A DNA stretch of 64,000 nucleotides from CAYFQV01 sp964654185 (GTDB lineage Bacteria > Spirochaetota > Spirochaetia > DSM-27196 > PWMO01). Of the stretch, positions 25,871-34,473 are shown piece after piece. The stretch is from assembly GCA_964654185.1 (NCBI GenBank), contig CAZZIE010000005.1:6164-70163 (forward strand). The letters are read 5' to 3'. How positions within the stretch are numbered: position 1 is the first letter of the stretch; each line of letters opens with the position of its first letter. The position numbers and the translations under genes are program-made. Under the pieces are notes generated by a model, which saw only the letters and a list, made by a program, of their open reading frames with translations, did not search any database and was not told the origin of the DNA.

Positions 25871-27187
25871 CTAGACTGGACGACACCAGTCGAGGATAGT
25901 CCTGGCGTACATTCGTGCCGCGTCGATGACATCGTCGATGGCAATCCGCTCCGAAGCCGCGTGCACCCCGTATGACGAACGGCCTGGGCCCCATGTCAGG
26001 ACGACGACGTCGTTGTCCACCACAATGTAGTTGGCATCGCTCGTGAAGCTCGTGCAGCGCAGCACCGGTTCCGCTTCTCTCACGGAACGCCACGCTGATA
26101 CTGCAGCAAGAGATGCCGGCGCCGAGGGTGAGGAGTTTACCGGGGGCTTTGCGTCGAGGATGTGAGGGAGGGTCAAGCGTGGCGGATGGTCCCGAAGCCA
26201 GTAGTCGGACGCGGCAACGGAATCTATTGCGGAAGTGAACTCCGCGCGCACCTGGTCTACACTCAGCGAAGGATTGAACAGCACACTGCCTACCAACCAG
26301 CAATGATCGGCCAGGGCGGAGAACGTGGTTCCGCCACCAATCTGGGAAACGTTGATATTCATGTTGCCTGGTTGCATTAGTGGATGGCGCTGCCAGATAC
26401 CCCACTCTCGTTCCAGTTCAAGCAGGGCGCCTTGAACTTTCCACATCTTGTCGATTGCGTTCACGCCGGAAACCGGTTCTTCGATTGGCTGGGGATGCAC
26501 ATTAAGATGTCGATTCGCCAGACTGGTGGAACGTCCTGAGATCTCTACGCGGAAATAGAACTCGCCGACACTCGCGGGACAGATGTCCAGGTCGGTCGGT
26601 TCTGCTACGATGACGAGTTTCGCCGTGGGGACCGCTTCAAGAGCCACATCGATGCCGATTCCGTGTTCGCCACTTTCTTCTCCTGCAACAACGGTCGCGA
26701 CCTGGGGGCCAGATGTCTCGCCGGCCACTTCGGCCACGGCGCGCAAAGCCCACAGAAATGCCGTATTCCCCCCTTTCATATCGACGGCTCCGCGTCCGGT
26801 TACGTAGTCGTCGACGATGTCCCCTCCCCAGGGTGATCCCCACGTCCAGTCGTTTCGCTGAGCCGCCGTTACAGGAACCACATCGCTGTGTCCGTTGAAT
26901 AGAATTCCGGGACCAGTGGCACTGCCATGCCGAACGGCACAGACATTCGGCCTGCCTTGGGACAAAGCAGGCAACCTTACCTCATCGAAGACACGCCAAT
27001 CCCGAAGTTCCCCGGCGAGCCATTCCTGGCAAGATTCCAACTCGCTATCCTGTGCGTCCTCGACAAGCGAGAGATTGACCGATTTGTGCTGCACGTAGGA
27101 GCTCAGAAAGCTAGAGATCTCAGCCCGGTGGTGCTTCAACCAGCCATCAATCTGGTCCGTGATCTGTGACGGAGTGCCCTTCTCCAA
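25871..27187 (-). CDS. M20 family metallohydrolase (ArgE/DapE/ACY1-like)
   Basis: The 438-residue cytoplasmic protein has the di-zinc M20 motifs: NGHSDVVPV (His, Asp), GRGAVDMKGG (bridging Asp) and AGEESGEHG (catalytic and ligand Glu pair), plus a dimerisation domain in the middle. M20 enzymes cleave N-acyl, N-carbamoyl or dipeptide amide bonds. The start is probably TTG 27187, with GGAGG 6 nt upstream. It follows the GntR gene by 30 nt and precedes the binding protein. Together with a fructosamine-type gene set it may remove an acyl or ureido group from the imported compound. Confidence 0.9.
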   Translation of the reverse strand: MEKGTPSQITDQIDGWLKHHRAEISSFLSSYVQHKSVNLSLVEDAQDSELESCQEWLAGELRDWRVFDEVRLPALSQGRPNVCAVRHGSATGPGILFNGHSDVVPVTAAQRNDWTWGSPWGGDIVDDYVTGRGAVDMKGGNTAFLWALRAVAEVAGETSGPQVATVVAGEESGEHGIGIDVALEAVPTAKLVIVAEPTDLDICPASVGEFYFRVEISGRSTSLANRHLNVHPQPIEEPVSGVNAIDKMWKVQGALLELEREWGIWQRHPLMQPGNMNINVSQIGGGTTFSALADHCWLVGSVLFNPSLSVDQVRAEFTSAIDSVAASDYWLRDHPPRLTLPHILDAKPPVNSSPSAPASLAAVSAWRSVREAEPVLRCTSFTSDANYIVVDNDVVVLTWGPGRSSYGVHAASERIAIDDVIDAARMYARTILDWCRPV

Positions 27188-27217
27188 TTGCAGCCTCCAA
27201 GACCGGGGGTAGGACGG

Positions 27218-27973
27218 TTAGAATGCGCGGTCCATGTGAACGTAGTAGCTGTACTTATCTGCGCGGTATAGCATTCTGCAGTACTCAATGGGCTCCTGCC
27301 GAATCGACCACGTGGTCCGTTCGATCAGGAGGAGCGGACTACCTTCCGGGACCCCCAGCAGACGTGATTCCTCGCTGTCAGCCGCCGTAGCCTCTAGCGT
27401 CTCATCAGCTTCCGCAACAATAAGGTTGAAACGTGTCTCTAGTAGCTCGTACAAAGAGCCGGTATCTTCCAGTTCGGACACGCTGATACTCTGGTGCTCC
27501 GGCAATACCAAGTGCGTTGTATGTATACCCATCGGATTGTTGTCGGCTGTCCTCACCCTATCGATTCGCAGGACGAGCGGAGCATCGGGCGGCAACTGAA
27601 ATGCTTCGGCCATCCGCGTCGGAGCTTCAACGCGCAGTATTTCGAGGATCCTTTGGCCTGCCTTGAAGCCGCGCTGCCGCATATCAGCTGTGAAGCTCGT
27701 AAGCTTACTCAAGCTATGATTCAACTTGGGGGGAGCAACGTAAGTGCCCTTTCCGTGCTCTCTGTACAGCACCCCCTTGCGTGTAAGGACCTGAATCGCC
27801 TGACGAACCGTCGACCGGCTCACGTTGTACTTTTCCTCGAGTTCCCGCTCACCCGGAATCGCATCGTGCGGGGCAAAGAAGCCCGCCTGGATCTGCTGTT
27901 CAATGATGGAAGACAGCTGGTGGTATTTGGGGCTCGAACTGAACGGTGCGATTCTATTGGGACCCGCTGTCAC
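27218..27973 (-). CDS. GntR family regulator, HutC/FrlR type (UTRA domain)
   Basis: The 251-residue protein has an N-terminal winged helix (PKYHQLSSIIEQQIQAGFF, then GERELEEKYNVSRSTVRQAIQVLTRKG in parts, and HGKGTYVA) followed by a UTRA ligand domain (LRIDRVRTADNNPMGIHTTHL, PLLLIERTTW, IEYCRMLYRADKY). UTRA regulators sense sugar-phosphates or related effectors and usually repress. GTG 27973 is the likely start, with AGGAGG 10 nt upstream. A perfect 16-bp palindrome lies 39 bp before it. The gene heads the long operon and is divergent from a ribokinase gene. Confidence 0.92.
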   Translation of the reverse strand: MTAGPNRIAPFSSSPKYHQLSSIIEQQIQAGFFAPHDAIPGERELEEKYNVSRSTVRQAIQVLTRKGVLYREHGKGTYVAPPKLNHSLSKLTSFTADMRQRGFKAGQRILEILRVEAPTRMAEAFQLPPDAPLVLRIDRVRTADNNPMGIHTTHLVLPEHQSISVSELEDTGSLYELLETRFNLIVAEADETLEATAADSEESRLLGVPEGSPLLLIERTTWSIRQEPIEYCRMLYRADKYSYYVHMDRAF

Positions 27974-28011
27974 TATGTCCACACCTCCTCTTGGCGCGCA
28001 AACCATGAATT

Positions 28012-28027
28012 ACTGGTTCGAACCAGT
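28012..28027. promoter_or_regulatory. 16-bp perfect palindrome, probable GntR operator
   Basis: ACTGGTTCGAACCAGT is self-complementary and lies 39 bp before the GntR start, in the 385-bp divergent region to the ribokinase gene. HutC/GntR-type operators are palindromes of this size with GGT/ACC half-sites. I did not find a second exact copy upstream of the binding-protein gene. The remaining intergenic DNA (28028-28358) is A+T-richer and shows no other clear element. Confidence 0.6.
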
Positions 28028-28358
28028 GGACCACCTGACAACCTTAGGACCGAATATCCATATTGTCAACGATAACCTTCTGCTTCCTTTTCGAAAATGA
28101 GTGAAACGCGGATATCGTGGTGGCTCCGGTGGTCGGACTCTGTTGGTAGCACGAAACCGCGGACTCCATCCTGCGGTGCTGAGCTACGATTGCAAACTGA
28201 CACTCTAAGGTGGAAGATGAGTGAACGCCCGGTTTGAAGCGACACGAGCCCTTCATTAGAGCTGATACCCAGCAAGGATAAGGCTTGAGACGGCTCTACG
28301 AGCTCAACCAACTCGCCCACGCCGACATGAGAATCGATTATTCGAAGGGAGTAATGGA

Positions 28359-29288
28359 GTGAATAGGCCACGAGTTACAGTAGTTGGTAGCAACATGGTT
28401 GACCTGATAACTTATGTAAATCGAATGCCCAAGAGCGGGGAGACTTTGGAGGCTCCGGATTTCAGACTTGGATTCGGAGGCAAAGGCGCCAATCAAGCTG
28501 TTGCAGCCGCCATTCTTGGTGCAGATGTAGCCATGATAACAAAGATCGGAGACGACCTATTCGGCTCCCACACCAAAGAGAACTTCGTTAAGTTCGGTAT
28601 CGACACCAGCCATGTCGAAGTAGAAAAAGGCACGACCAGCGGCGTGGCACCCATCTTCGTCGAACCAGACTCAAGCAACAGGATTCTGATAATCAAGGGC
28701 GCGAACAATCACCTTCGGCCAGAAGACGTCGAACGCGCCAAAAACATGATCATGGCCTCAGACCTAGTGCTGCTGCAACTCGAAACCAGTCTGGAGACCG
28801 TCTATTACACGATCGAACTCTGCCGAAAGAGCCGGGTCCGTCTTGTCCTCAACCCCGCTCCGGCGGCGCATGACCTCCAGCTCGCACGAATCCGCGATGT
28901 GGATTTTCTCATTCCGAATGAAAATGAACTTGAGGAACTAACACACGAAACAGTTGAGACGCTGGATAAGGTCGAAAGCGCTGCCAGGCAGCTCACCAAT
29001 GCCGGCATTGCGAATGTCATAGTGACCATCGGGACCCGAGGAGCACTCTGCGTGGGCCACCACAACCGATTTCACGAACCGGGAGTCACCGTCGACAGCA
29101 AAGACACTACCGGCGCCGGGGACGCCTTCATTGGGTGTTTTGCCGTTGAGTATCTGAAATCCAAGTCTATCCAGCTGGCAGTGCGACGAGCCAACCTTTA
29201 CGCAGCGCTGTCGACAACCAGACCCGGCACGCAGACTTCGTTCGCTTCTCGTGACGAAGCCGACGAGCACTTCACTTCAGTCTTGTAG
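28359..29288 (+). CDS. rbsK: Ribokinase-like PfkB carbohydrate kinase
   Basis: The 309-residue protein has the ribokinase hallmarks: VVGSNMVDLITYVNRMPK at the start, FGGKGANQAVAAA (residues 45-57), LNPAPA and the catalytic DTTGAGDAFIGCF near residue 250. It should phosphorylate ribose or a related pentose at O5. The start is GTG 28359 with AAGGGAG 7 nt before it. It is divergent from the GntR gene and may share its operator. Best fit is ribokinase, though another sugar is possible. Confidence 0.85.
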   Translation: MNRPRVTVVGSNMVDLITYVNRMPKSGETLEAPDFRLGFGGKGANQAVAAAILGADVAMITKIGDDLFGSHTKENFVKFGIDTSHVEVEKGTTSGVAPIFVEPDSSNRILIIKGANNHLRPEDVERAKNMIMASDLVLLQLETSLETVYYTIELCRKSRVRLVLNPAPAAHDLQLARIRDVDFLIPNENELEELTHETVETLDKVESAARQLTNAGIANVIVTIGTRGALCVGHHNRFHEPGVTVDSKDTTGAGDAFIGCFAVEYLKSKSIQLAVRRANLYAALSTTRPGTQTSFASRDEADEHFTSVL

Positions 29289-29629
29289 AGCGGGCCCACG
29301 GCGACCAACTAGACGTTGCATCCAGCACAGAAAAGATGCCGATCGGTTGGAGGGTCTTAGACGCGGCAACGCGCTACGCACCGTGAGCTTCCAATCCGCC
29401 GTAACACACGCCCCGATGGGCGCTGGAGCGCGGAACGGCTGGTGGCTTGCAAACAGATCTCGCCAAGCATTTCCCGGGAATCCGGGAGCTGCCCGACGCC
29501 GAAGTGCAGGAGTGCCTGGAACCTGGCAAAGTATGTAACCCGGGCGAGGCTCCAGCACCCACCCCACACCATACCTGACCGCACCGCTTCGTTGTTTTTC
29601 CCGCACGGCGGGAATAATATGTGCAGCAT
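29289..29629. other. Gap after the ribokinase gene, no supported gene
   Basis: This 341-bp stretch marks the return to very G+C-rich DNA at the edge of the catabolic island. In one plus-strand frame a short run ending near 29578 reads protein-like (AKHFPGIRELPDAEV) but has no start, so it may be a remnant. A possible promoter (TTGTTT at 29592-29597, TAATAT at 29615-29620, 17-bp spacer) lies 9 nt before ATG 29630. Confidence 0.35.
29592..29620 (+). promoter_or_regulatory. Putative promoter of the S41 lipoprotein gene
   Basis: TTGTTT (29592-29597), 17-bp spacer, TAATAT (29615-29620), then 9 nt to ATG 29630. The transcript would have almost no 5' leader. Confidence 0.4.
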
Positions 29630-30940
29630 ATGAACATCACGAATGCCTCACGCCTAACACTGGGGGTGGCGGTGTCCGTCGTGCTGCTTCTGGCGGCGTG
29701 CGCCACCCCGTACCAATGGACGAGCTACCCTGCGGATGAGACCCTCGACAGCCTCACAGTGGAGCAGTGGAAGAGTGACATTGCCTACCTCCGGAGCGAG
29801 CTTCCGAAGCGGAATCCGCACTTCGACGAGGATCCCGAGATGGCGCAGCGCTTCGACGAGAGTCTTGCCGCGCTTCAGGATCGGGTCGATGTGAACAGCA
29901 CTCCCGGCGAGGTCATCACCGGCATGGCCCGGGCGATCGCCCTGGTCGGTGAGGGGCATACCAGCATCAACGCCGGCCCGACGAGTTACTTTCCGGTGAT
30001 TACCGGGTGGTTTGCCGACGGCTTCTACGTTGCCGGGACGGATCGGGAGTACGAGGAGATACTTGGTGCGCGCATTCTCGGCATTCGCGGGGCGGACGGG
30101 ACGGACATTCCCCTGGCGGAGCTGGAAGCGCTCCTGAACAGCGTCATTACCGCGGACCACGAAAACGGGCTCCGTCCGGCGCAGGGCGATGTGCTGATCA
30201 ACCCCTACCTGATGCGGGGTCTGGGTCTTGCAGATGGAGCCGAGCTGACCTACATCCTGGAGATCGACGGCGCCGAGACGGCCTACACCGTAGAGGAGTG
30301 CGCCGGCACCGATCTCGACATTGTCCGGGCTAAGGACAGTGCGCCAGAGCAGACCCTGGCGAGCTCATCCTCCGAGCCGAACTGGTACACCAGAACCGGT
30401 GAGAACGACAAGGTGATCTACGTCAGCTACGACAGCTGCGAGATGGAGGCGGCGGGTCTCTTCCAGACGATCCTGAACGAGATCAAGCGCACCGAGGTGG
30501 ACCGGGTCGTCGTGGATCTCCGCGCCAACTCCGGCGGCCTGTCCATCCCGGGCACCTGGTTCGCCTCCCAGCTCGGCGGCATTTCGAAGGTGAACCGCGA
30601 CGGCGGGCTCTTTGTGCTGATTGGGCCGCGGACCTTCTCCAGCGGCATGATGATGGCGGTTGACCTCATGGACAAGACCGAGGCGGTCTTCGCGGGAGAG
30701 CCTCTTGCCGAGAACGTTAACGCCTGGGGTGAGGTGAAGCGCTTTCCCCTCCCCAACTCCGGCCTCATGATCGGCCACTCCACCCGCTTCATCCGGTACG
30801 GCCGCTGGAAGGACCTCAGGCTGGATGAGGATGGAAACATCGTCCCGGACGAAGGCTTCGAGATTCGTCCCACCTTCGCGGACTACGAGAACAGCCGCGA
30901 CCCGGTTCTGGAGGCGGTGCTTGCGTATGAGCCTTCCTGA
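29630..30940 (+). CDS. S41 family peptidase-like lipoprotein
   Basis: The 436-residue protein has a lipoprotein signal (LLLAACATP) and the C-terminal-processing-protease (S41) core: VDRVVVDLRANSGGLS and the nucleophile region IGPRTFSSGMMMAVDLM, followed by AGEPLAENVNAWGE. The N-terminal part is helical (WKSDIAYLRSELPKRNP), common in the secreted S41 subgroup. A usual PDZ domain is not evident, though residues 130-220 could hold a diverged one. GTG 29621 is an alternative start. It overlaps the next gene by 14 nt. Protease activity is likely but the Lys of the dyad is not firmly placed. Confidence 0.82.
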   Translation: MNITNASRLTLGVAVSVVLLLAACATPYQWTSYPADETLDSLTVEQWKSDIAYLRSELPKRNPHFDEDPEMAQRFDESLAALQDRVDVNSTPGEVITGMARAIALVGEGHTSINAGPTSYFPVITGWFADGFYVAGTDREYEEILGARILGIRGADGTDIPLAELEALLNSVITADHENGLRPAQGDVLINPYLMRGLGLADGAELTYILEIDGAETAYTVEECAGTDLDIVRAKDSAPEQTLASSSSEPNWYTRTGENDKVIYVSYDSCEMEAAGLFQTILNEIKRTEVDRVVVDLRANSGGLSIPGTWFASQLGGISKVNRDGGLFVLIGPRTFSSGMMMAVDLMDKTEAVFAGEPLAENVNAWGEVKRFPLPNSGLMIGHSTRFIRYGRWKDLRLDEDGNIVPDEGFEIRPTFADYENSRDPVLEAVLAYEPS

Positions 30941-31508
30941 GAACCGCACCATTCGGACGGGCGCCGCCGTCCTGTGCGCCGCGGCGCTGCTGCTCTCCGC
31001 CGTTGCGCCGTCGACCCACGCTGAGCAGCCGGCAACCGATCGCGCGGTGCGCCTTGGCGTCGAAGTCGGCAGCAAGCCCTTTCTGGCCGCCGCGGGGAGT
31101 GTGGCGGCGGTAGCGGAAGCTCCCCTCACCTCCCGGCTCCACGGCGCGGCGGCTCTGGACGTCTGGACGCTCTCGGCGGCCGGCGCGACCGCGAGTGGCT
31201 CCACGCGCCGACTAACCGAAGCGGTCGTCGGAATCCGCCTCGAAGCCGCCGCCCCGCGCGCCTTCACCGGTGTCGGTCTGGGCATCCACGCCGTCACCGC
31301 GGCCTGGACCGGCGGGACCTTCCGCTCCGGCTCGTCCTTCGGTGCGGGCTTTCTGTCGGCGGAGCTCTTTCACCCGATCACCCTCCTGGAGAGGGCCACA
31401 AGGCTCACGATCCTTCCGGGACTCTCGGCGTACTTCTCCCTCGGTCCCGGAGGCATCTCCCGGGTTCCTGATATCCTGCCGGCCCTCCGGCTGCGGACGG
31501 TCTGGTAA
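30927..31508 (+). CDS. Hypothetical exported protein, possible beta-barrel
   Basis: I do not recognise this 193-residue protein. It begins MSLPENRTIRTGAAVL with a signal peptide ending near THAEQ. The mature part alternates polar and hydrophobic residues with frequent Gly/Ala, as in small outer-membrane barrels, and ends with an aromatic Trp. GGAGG lies 12 nt before ATG 30927, inside the S41 gene, and the two overlap by 14 nt, so they are likely co-translated. It converges with sbcB. Confidence 0.6.
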   Translation: MSLPENRTIRTGAAVLCAAALLLSAVAPSTHAEQPATDRAVRLGVEVGSKPFLAAAGSVAAVAEAPLTSRLHGAAALDVWTLSAAGATASGSTRRLTEAVVGIRLEAAAPRAFTGVGLGIHAVTAAWTGGTFRSGSSFGAGFLSAELFHPITLLERATRLTILPGLSAYFSLGPGGISRVPDILPALRLRTVW

Positions 31509-31539
31509 GCGGGCCGAAGAGTGGCGGCCCGCGCCGCAG

Positions 31540-32982
31540 CTAGGTCAACACCGTCGCTTCGAGGTGCTCGGCGTACTCCTGCAGGCTCTTGAGAATGACC
31601 TTGTCCCGGGCGGCGGTGTCGACCCGGGAGAGGAGGTTTCCGACCTTGCGCTTGAAGCCGGCAATGTCCCAGGCGCCGTCGGCCTCCGGAGTCAGGATGC
31701 GCGACGCGCAGAAGCTCTTCCACCGCTCCTGCTCCTCCGGGGTGAGCGCCTCGGGATGGTTCCGGGCAATGTAGCGCCAGAGCATCTCCGAGGCGCGGTG
31801 GTCGTAGAGGCGCGGGGCGTTGTGCTTCAGCTCTTCCGGCGGCATGGACCTGATCTGCTCGAACTCCTCGCGATCCTCGTCCGGAAAGAAGTCGCCCGAA
31901 TATATCTGCAGGTCCGGGTCGCTGAAGTTCCGGGTCGGCCGGTTCCCGTAGACCTTGCGGATGCGCTGCAGCAGGTCGGATCGATCGCGGAGCATCTCGG
32001 CGTGCCGTAAACATCGTCCTAGATCGATGCCCAAGGACTCCGCTCTCGCTTCATCAATGGTCGCCAGCGGGGCAACGGCGGGAGCGCGATTGATCCGGAT
32101 TCCGGTAAGCGGAATGCGCTCGTTCTCACCGAGCTCCCGGGCGGGGGTGAAGACGCGGCGGGCGATCTCCTCCGGCGCAGCGTCGAGCCAGTCGGTCGGG
32201 TCGCGGCGCAGATCGTAGACAATGATCTCGTTGGGGTTGTCGGGACTCGCGCTGAGGGGCACGACGACGGTGGTGAAGCCCGTCTCGGAGGCGTACATGG
32301 CGGAGGTGTGGAGGACCGGCTTCATCTCTCCCAGATTCAGGCGGCGGCGCACCTCGTCCTTGCGGCGCAGACCGTAGTAGTACCGGAAGAGCTTCGGATT
32401 CACCCGGTGCGCCAGCCGCGCCAGCCCAATGGTCGCACGGACATCCGCCAGGGCGTCGTGGGCGTTGTCCAGGGTAACGCCGTTGGCATTGGCCAGGGTA
32501 TCCAATCGGAAGGAGGGAATGCCCTTCTCGTTCCGCACCCACTCCATGCCTTCCGGGCGCAGGTCGTGGCACATGCGCAGCAGGTCAATGATGTCCCACC
32601 GGGAGTTGTTGTTCGTGTACTCCCGGCGATAGGGATCGTAGAAGTTGCGGTAGAAGAGCGCCCGGATGAACTCGTCATCGAAGGCAATGCTGTTGTACCC
32701 CGCCGTGCAGGTCGCCGGAACCATCATCTCCTCGTGGATGAGGGCGGCGAACTCCCGCTCGGTCACACCCTTCTCCTGCACCTCCGCCGGGGTGATCCCG
32801 GTAATCAGGCAGGACTCCGGGTCGGGTACATAGTCGGGAGTCAGGCGGCAATAGGCGACAATGGGCTCGCCGATCTCTTCAAAGTCGCCGTTCGTGCGGA
32901 TGGCGCCGAACTGCGCAATCCGGTCCCACTGGGGGTGGCGTCCGAACGTCTCCAGGTCGTACCACAACAGGCTTGCAGGCAT
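31540..32982 (-). CDS. sbcB: Exodeoxyribonuclease I
   Basis: The 480-residue protein matches SbcB/ExoI: DEDDh exonuclease motifs LWYDLETFG (residues 6-14), YNSIAFDDEFIRALF and HDALADVRATIGLA, then the SH3-like and helical C-terminal regions (NPNEIIVYDLRRDP, MPPEELKHNAPRLYDHR). It digests single-stranded DNA 3' to 5' and acts in recombination and mismatch repair. Length equals the usual 475. A TAGAGT hexamer lies 5 nt before the ATG with TTGAGC 17 bp further, and no clear Shine-Dalgarno site is present. Confidence 0.95.
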   Translation of the reverse strand: MPASLLWYDLETFGRHPQWDRIAQFGAIRTNGDFEEIGEPIVAYCRLTPDYVPDPESCLITGITPAEVQEKGVTEREFAALIHEEMMVPATCTAGYNSIAFDDEFIRALFYRNFYDPYRREYTNNNSRWDIIDLLRMCHDLRPEGMEWVRNEKGIPSFRLDTLANANGVTLDNAHDALADVRATIGLARLAHRVNPKLFRYYYGLRRKDEVRRRLNLGEMKPVLHTSAMYASETGFTTVVVPLSASPDNPNEIIVYDLRRDPTDWLDAAPEEIARRVFTPARELGENERIPLTGIRINRAPAVAPLATIDEARAESLGIDLGRCLRHAEMLRDRSDLLQRIRKVYGNRPTRNFSDPDLQIYSGDFFPDEDREEFEQIRSMPPEELKHNAPRLYDHRASEMLWRYIARNHPEALTPEEQERWKSFCASRILTPEADGAWDIAGFKRKVGNLLSRVDTAARDKVILKSLQEYAEHLEATVLT

Positions 32983-32987
32983 GCCTG

Positions 32988-33016
32988 ACTCTACCAGAGG
33001 GTGTGAGGCCGCTCAA
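32988..33016 (-). promoter_or_regulatory. Putative promoter giving a leaderless sbcB mRNA
   Basis: Minus strand: TTGAGC (33011-33016), 17-bp spacer, TAGAGT (32988-32993), then 5 nt to ATG 32982. The spacing would start the transcript at the start codon. Confidence 0.4.
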
Positions 33017-33035
33017 GCGCGGCGCGCCGACCGAC

Positions 33036-33950
33036 CTATCTGAGTTCCACCTCGTAACCGCGCTCTTCCATCATGGTTATGAGGCTTCGGTCTCCGATCA
33101 AGTGCCCGACCCCGACGGCCAGGAAGATTGTGCCCTCTTCGTCGTCCATGAGGGATTCGAGAGACTCAGCCCAGCGGCGATTGCGATCGACGAAGACCGT
33201 GCCGAAAAACTCGGGGTTTTCTTCGCGGGACTCCAGGAGAATCTCCTCCAGGGTTGCGAAGTCCCGACTGAGCCAGGCGTCGCGGAGGTCTCGAAAGAGA
33301 TCCTTGATCTCGCCCTGCTCTGCCAATGCGTCCCGCAACATGTACAGCGCGTCGTCGCGGTTGAGCTCGTCGAAGAGCTCGAGCTGAGTTTCGAAGTCCT
33401 CGAGCTCCCGGACGTCCATGGCGCGCTCCTGCGCTTCCTGCAGCAGCGTCACATCGACGCCGTACCGCGGCAGGAAGCCGGCCTGTTGGGCAAGGACCGT
33501 GGTGACGGTGAGCCCGGCATACCACGGCTCCCATCGGTTAATGGCGGAGCGAGGCACGCCCATGGGCTCGAGGAGTGAAGTCAGTTGCGACATAGTGTCA
33601 TCGGAAATCGCGGAGGAGAGCTTCTCGGACTGCGGGAGCACCGCGAGCTCACGGACGAGCTGCTGTTGGGTCTGCCTGGACACCTTGTTCTGATTCAACT
33701 CGACAACCAAGGTGTCGGCGCCTTCGAAAGCCTCCCTTACCGGTCCTTTGAACCAGTTCACTCCCTCAGTCATGAGGTGGATAGTTCCCAGCAGGTACAC
33801 CCTAGTGTCGGCGTCTTCGGTATGCCAGAGCGGCGGTACCTGGTCGGAATGAGCGGACGCCCCTTCCTGAGCCGCCGCCGGAGTCAAGAACGCCGCGGCA
33901 AGAACGAGCAGCAGCACGACCCTTGTCATACGTGTCAATTGCATTCGCAT
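33036..33950 (-). CDS. TraB/GumN family protein
   Basis: The 304-residue protein has a signal peptide (residues 1 to about 27, ending AAAQEG) and the TraB/GumN (PF01963) motifs: VYLLGTIHLM near residue 52 with its conserved GxxH, and a C-terminal VGVGHLIGDRSL. The fold is related to Tiki-type metalloproteases, but GumN roles are uncertain. Start ATG 33950 is supported by TTGACG (33981-33986), 18-bp spacer and TAGCCT (33957-33962), 6 nt upstream, which would give a leaderless message; no Shine-Dalgarno site is seen. Confidence 0.85.
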   Translation of the reverse strand: MRMQLTRMTRVVLLLVLAAAFLTPAAAQEGASAHSDQVPPLWHTEDADTRVYLLGTIHLMTEGVNWFKGPVREAFEGADTLVVELNQNKVSRQTQQQLVRELAVLPQSEKLSSAISDDTMSQLTSLLEPMGVPRSAINRWEPWYAGLTVTTVLAQQAGFLPRYGVDVTLLQEAQERAMDVRELEDFETQLELFDELNRDDALYMLRDALAEQGEIKDLFRDLRDAWLSRDFATLEEILLESREENPEFFGTVFVDRNRRWAESLESLMDDEEGTIFLAVGVGHLIGDRSLITMMEERGYEVELR

Positions 33951-33956
33951 TGGTCG

Positions 33957-33986
33957 AGGCTACGAGTGAGCGCCTCGCCCCGTCAA
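33957..33986 (-). promoter_or_regulatory. Putative promoter giving a leaderless TraB/GumN mRNA
   Basis: Minus strand: TTGACG (33981-33986), 18-bp spacer, TAGCCT (33957-33962), 6 nt to ATG 33950. Confidence 0.45.
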
Positions 33987-34080
33987 ATCACGACTGCATC
34001 TCGATCCGCGAATCTCCCGCCCCGACCATGATCTGCGCACCGGGCCTTCGAAGACGGCGATCCCGAGCATACTGCACCAC

Positions 34081-34109
34081 AAAAAAAGCGGGCCCCGGAG
34101 GGCCCGCTT
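34081..34109 (-). terminator. Rho-independent terminator of RRM copy 2
   Basis: AAGCGGGCCC (34086-34095) pairs perfectly with GGGCCCGCTT (34100-34109) around CGGA. On the minus strand the stem runs into seven T residues (A-tract at 34081-34087). It lies about 85 nt after the RRM stop codon. Confidence 0.92.
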
Positions 34110-34192
34110 GGGTTGCTGTGTCGGGCGGCAACATGCCACCGACTCTTGTTGCGCCGGTACTCGGCTCTCGCCGCTCTACCGGCACAGTCGGA

Positions 34193-34459
34193 CTACCAGC
34201 GGCGGTCCTTGTTCTGAGGCTTCGCCTCGTTGACCTTGAGCTGGCGACCGTCGAAGTCCTGGCCGTCGAGGGCGCGGACTGCCGCCTGGGCCTCTTCCTC
34301 GGTACCCATCTCAATGAAGCCGAAGCCGCGGGAGCGGCCGGTGTCACGATCGGTGATCACGTTGGAAGAAACGACTTCGCCGTGCTGGGCAAAGAGGTCG
34401 CGGAGCTCATGCTCCTGCGTCTGGTAGTTGAGGTTGCCGACATACAGTTTGTTGGCCAT
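34193..34459 (-). CDS. Small RNA-binding protein, single RRM domain (copy 2)
   Basis: The 88-residue single-RRM protein is nearly identical to the one at 7884-8147: RNP2 KLYVGNL, RNP1 RGFGFIEM and the same NEAKP tail with one extra residue. AAGGAG precedes ATG 34459. It has a good sigma70-like promoter (-35 at 34611-34616, -10 at 34588-34593) and a leader of about 120 nt with a segment conserved in copy 1. A strong terminator follows, so it is monocistronic. RNA-binding, possibly cold-shock induced. Confidence 0.93.
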   Translation of the reverse strand: MANKLYVGNLNYQTQEHELRDLFAQHGEVVSSNVITDRDTGRSRGFGFIEMGTEEEAQAAVRALDGQDFDGRQLKVNEAKPQNKDRRW

Positions 34460-34473
34460 AAATAAACTCTCCT

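Noticed and set aside
24574..25899. A 441-codon plus-strand frame across the SBP gene
   Set aside because: The opposite strand codes a full SBP with signal peptide and ribosome site.
28028..28358. Possible riboswitch or small RNA upstream of rbsK
   Set aside because: No hairpin-terminator pair or known riboswitch core could be found by eye.
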